From Flavobacterium salilacus subsp. salilacus (GTDB lineage Bacteria > Bacteroidota > Bacteroidia > Flavobacteriales > Flavobacteriaceae): a stretch of 64,000 nt of DNA. The notes below the pieces were generated by a model. It searched no databases. It was not told where the DNA came from and was given only the letters and a program-made list of their open reading frames with translations. Both the position numbers and the translations under genes were made by a program. Below are positions 61,469 to 64,000 of the stretch, piece by piece (positions within the stretch are counted from its first letter, which is position 1; each line of letters opens with the position of its first letter). The stretch lies in NCBI RefSeq assembly GCF_004634195.1, contig NZ_SKBP01000007.1, positions 62,001 to 126,000 of the forward strand, in the 5' to 3' direction.

Positions 61469-63010
61469 ATGGCAAAACAAGAAGATATTTTTAAGAATGT
61501 AATTTCGCACGCAAAAGAATACGGGTATATATTCCCATCCAGCGAAATATATGACGGATTGAGCGCAGTGTATGACTATGGGCAGAACGGCGCCGAGTTG
61601 AAAAAGAACATCCGCGAGTACTGGTGGAAAGCAATGGTGCAAATGCACGAAAACATAGTGGGTATAGATGCCGCTATATTTATGCACCCTACCACGTGGA
61701 AGGCATCCGGTCACGTAGATGCGTTTAACGACCCGTTGATAGACAATAAAGACAGCAAAAAAAGATACAGGGCAGATGTGCTTATTGAGGATTATGCCGA
61801 GAAGCTGAACATTAAAGCCCAAAAAGAAATAGAAAAAGCCCAAAAACGTTTTGGTGAAGCCTTTAACGAAGAAGAGTTTGTTACTACTAACGAAAGGGTA
61901 GTGGGCTACCTCTCTAAAAGAGAGGAAATACTGAAACGTATGGGACACTCGCTGGAAACAGAGAACCTTGCTGATGTGAAAGCCCTGATTGAAGAGCTGG
62001 AAATTGCTGACCCTGACACGGGTAGCAAGAACTGGACAGAGGTGCGCCAGTTTAACCTGATGTTTGGTACAAAGCTGGGTGCTGAGGCAGCACACGCTAT
62101 GGATTTGTACCTGCGCCCCGAAACGGCACAAGGTATATTTGTAAACTTCCTGAATGTGCAAAAAACAGGCAGGATGAAAATTCCGTTTGGTATTGCACAA
62201 ACCGGTAAAGCGTTCCGTAATGAAATTGTAGCGCGTCAGTTCATCTTCCGTATGCGGGAGTTTGAACAAATGGAAATGCAGTTTTTTGTACGTCCCGGCG
62301 ATGAAATGAAATGGTATGAGTACTGGAAAGAAACCCGCCTGAAATGGCACATGTCGTTAGGACTTGGTAAGGAAAATTACCGTTTTCACGACCACGATAA
62401 ACTGGCACACTATGCCAATGCCGCTGCCGATATTGAGTTTAACTTCCCGTTCGGGTTTAAAGAGCTTGAGGGTATCCACTCCCGTACGGATTTTGACCTG
62501 AAAGCACACGAGGAGCATAGTGGTAAAAAACTACAGTTTTTTGATACTGAACTGAACCAAAACTATGTACCTTATGTAGTAGAAACCTCTGTAGGGCTGG
62601 ACAGGATGTTCCTTGCAGTATTCGCCTCTTCATTAAAAGAAGAAACACTGGAAGATGGCTCCGAGCGTACTGTGTTGAGTCTTCCGGCTGTATTAGCCCC
62701 AACCAAAGCTGCGGTACTGCCATTGGTTAAAAAAGACGGACTGCCCGAAGTAGCACGCGAAATTATTGAAGACCTGAAATGGGACTTTAACGTGGCTTAT
62801 GACGAGAAAGATGCTGTAGGTCGCCGTTACCGCAGGCAGGATGCGTTGGGTACGCCTTTCTGCATTACCGTTGACCACCAAACGCTGGAAGACCAAACGG
62901 TAACTATTCGCCATCGTGATAGTATGAAACAAGACAGAGTTGCCATATCTGAACTGAGAGGAATAATCAACGAAGAGGTTTCCGTAAGGAAATGGTTAAT
63001 GAAGATGTAA
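61469..63010 (+). CDS. glyS: Glycine-tRNA ligase
   Basis: A 513-residue class II synthetase of the single-chain (eukaryote/archaeal-like) type, from ATG 61469 (MAKQEDIFKNVISHAKEYGY). Motif 2 is GKAFRNEIVARQFIFRMREF. Motif 3 is VETSVGLDRMFLAVF. Glycine-site residues lie in LRPETAQGIFVNF. An anticodon-binding domain forms about residues 410-513. It charges tRNA-Gly. An ATG 33 bases upstream lies before the -7 element and is rejected. Confidence 0.95.
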   Translation: MAKQEDIFKNVISHAKEYGYIFPSSEIYDGLSAVYDYGQNGAELKKNIREYWWKAMVQMHENIVGIDAAIFMHPTTWKASGHVDAFNDPLIDNKDSKKRYRADVLIEDYAEKLNIKAQKEIEKAQKRFGEAFNEEEFVTTNERVVGYLSKREEILKRMGHSLETENLADVKALIEELEIADPDTGSKNWTEVRQFNLMFGTKLGAEAAHAMDLYLRPETAQGIFVNFLNVQKTGRMKIPFGIAQTGKAFRNEIVARQFIFRMREFEQMEMQFFVRPGDEMKWYEYWKETRLKWHMSLGLGKENYRFHDHDKLAHYANAAADIEFNFPFGFKELEGIHSRTDFDLKAHEEHSGKKLQFFDTELNQNYVPYVVETSVGLDRMFLAVFASSLKEETLEDGSERTVLSLPAVLAPTKAAVLPLVKKDGLPEVAREIIEDLKWDFNVAYDEKDAVGRRYRRQDALGTPFCITVDHQTLEDQTVTIRHRDSMKQDRVAISELRGIINEEVSVRKWLMKM

Positions 63011-63035
63011 TAAAAAAGATTATAAAACTATATAC

Positions 63036-63071
63036 AAAGCGGTTAAGAATATTTTTCTTAACCGCTTTTTT
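63036..63071 (+). terminator. Terminator after glyS
   Basis: AAAGCGGTTAAGAA (63036-63049) pairs perfectly with TTCTTAACCGCTTT (63055-63068), then T-run. Confidence 0.88.
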
Positions 63072-63133
63072 GTTAATATAAATCAGATATATTTGCCTTC
63101 AATAACGTTAAGTATATACCCAAAAATTAACCT

Positions 63134-63796
63134 ATGAAAACACTAATTGTAATTGCGCTTACATTCCTGAGTACATTTTCGATAGCTCAAAATGTAATTG
63201 AATATAAAGGCGAAAAAATTAATGCGTTAGACGAAAATCATCAACCTACCGGAGTGTGGAAATTGTATGATGAGGAAAAACAACTTATGATTGTTACAGA
63301 ATTTGAAAACGGTATTCCCGTTGCCCCTACAAAATACTATAAAGGCGATACACTTATAGCCGTTTACACTTATGAAGATGGATTTGAAATTTATAAAGAT
63401 GGTAAAACGTATATAGCCGACTATTACAGAAGCCCCGACGGAAGACGAGCATTGGTAGATATTGACGGTAATGAGATAGAAAGCAGCGTCATGAAATACT
63501 TTTCTGATTCAGGTCAGATAATGCCTATGTATTATGGAGGGCAAGCTGAGATGTATAAATTTATAGGTGAAAATGTAAACCGCAAGTCAATTAAAAACAA
63601 CAAGGGTAAGATCAAAGTAAAGTTTGTTATAGATGCCATCGGGGAAACTTCAGAAATTGAAGTTATAGAAAGTACCAACCCCAAACTGAATGAAGAAGCC
63701 AAAAGGCTGGTAAGCATCCTGCCCAGATGGCAGCCGGGGCATCAGGCGGGAGCTTTTGTAAAATGTCCTTATATTATTCCGATAACTATAAATTAG
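63134..63796 (+). CDS. Exported protein with TonB C-terminal domain
   Basis: A 220-residue protein with cleavable signal peptide MKTLIVIALTFLSTFSIAQ. Residues about 20-125 resemble MORN-like repeats (GVWKLYDEEKQLMIVTEFEN, YYKGDTLIAVYTYEDG). Residues about 155-220 are a TonB_C domain (GKIKVKFVIDAIGETSEIEV, LVSILPRWQPGHQAG). Unlike true TonB it lacks an uncleaved N-terminal anchor and a proline-rich spacer, so it is not an energy transducer in the usual sense. Unknown role. Confidence 0.82.
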   Translation: MKTLIVIALTFLSTFSIAQNVIEYKGEKINALDENHQPTGVWKLYDEEKQLMIVTEFENGIPVAPTKYYKGDTLIAVYTYEDGFEIYKDGKTYIADYYRSPDGRRALVDIDGNEIESSVMKYFSDSGQIMPMYYGGQAEMYKFIGENVNRKSIKNNKGKIKVKFVIDAIGETSEIEVIESTNPKLNEEAKRLVSILPRWQPGHQAGAFVKCPYIIPITIN

Positions 63797-63890
63797 GATT
63801 AACCATTAGAGAGTTAGACTAAACTCACACTACATGCCCCACGCCATCACGAGAAGCTACAACCGAGCAATTTCCCGATAAAAGCACAAT

Positions 63891-64000
63891 AAAAAGGGCT
63901 TTCTCAAAAGTGCTTATACAAGCATTTTTGTCATTCTGACGAAGGAAGAATCTCTTGTTTATTAAACGATTGAGATTCTTCACTCCATTACATTCCGTTC
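63891..64000. mobile_element. MITE-like element, copy 2 (cut by window end)
   Basis: Begins AAAAAGGGCTTTCTCAAAAG and continues TGCTTATACAAGCATTTTTG, then GTCATTCTGACGAAGGAAGA. This is the reverse complement of copy 1 at 47534-47673 with moderate divergence. Its right end lies beyond the window. The stretch 63797-63890 before it holds no gene. Confidence 0.65.

Overview
The window is a piece of a chromosome from the Bacteroidetes, most likely a Flavobacterium-like member of the Flavobacteriaceae. The evidence is the gene content and order (acpP-fabF-rnc-IPExxxVDY protein-pyk; sdhC-sdhA-sdhB with a long SdhC; a PfkB kinase next to a 632-aa PurF-like protein; OmpA with thrombospondin type 3 repeats; many 'MKK...C' lipoproteins), the absence of Shine-Dalgarno sequences, and repeated matches to the Bacteroidetes promoter pattern TTG-N17-21-TAnnTTTG. 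The sequence is moderately AT-rich, with distinctly more AT-rich accessory patches near 24.8-27.1 kb, 42.4-45.9 kb and 56-58 kb. No tRNA, rRNA, CRISPR array or full insertion sequence was found.

Layout. 0-3 kb: CYTH protein, a YpdA-like oxidoreductase broken by one in-frame stop, a repeat-filled spacer, and a radical SAM protein. 3-12 kb: CHAP amidase, then a complete RND efflux operon (GbsR/MarR-type regulator, adaptor, pump, outer-membrane factor) with a palindromic operator, two tandem RlpA-like proteins and a four-helix membrane protein. 12-19.2 kb: TonB-dependent receptor, dinB, lipoprotein, Bax inhibitor-1 homologue, and a purN-unknown-rnhA operon. 19.3-24 kb: the fatty acid/RNase III/pyruvate kinase cluster. 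24-27.1 kb: an accessory patch with a glycine-linker lipoprotein followed by tiny membrane proteins, two of them duplicates. 27.2-33 kb: PfkB kinase, PurF-like enzyme, a cation efflux transporter and sodA, with six copies of a small-RNA-like transcription unit between them. 33-42.3 kb: AddA-like and AddB-like nuclease-helicase genes separated by kbl, ompA and a small lipoprotein gene. 42.4-45.9 kb: six tandem paralogous secreted or lipoprotein genes. 46-55.9 kb: hydrolase, DUF305 protein, aminopeptidase P, HMG-CoA synthase-like protein, ChaN-like protein and the succinate dehydrogenase operon. 55.9-64 kb: a lone KAP P-loop NTPase, nitrilase-family amidase, Ig-like lipoprotein, ComF, glyS and a secreted TonB-C protein.

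The most interesting signal is between 30.2 and 32.3 kb. Six units each carry a promoter (the -33 element is less clear in the first), a conserved box (AGTAAATTAATTTTTACGG followed by a G4-5 tract) placed 21-23 nt after the start of the -7 element, and a rho-independent terminator whose stem differs between copies while staying paired. Three of the units form a 195-bp tandem array. I read this as a multicopy small RNA family. Other items worth attention are a Cys-patterned secreted module shared by three neighbouring genes, a mosaic lipocalin-like gene, interspersed repeats that supply stop codons, a 140-bp inverted-repeat element present twice, and near-leaderless promoters at dinB and glyS.
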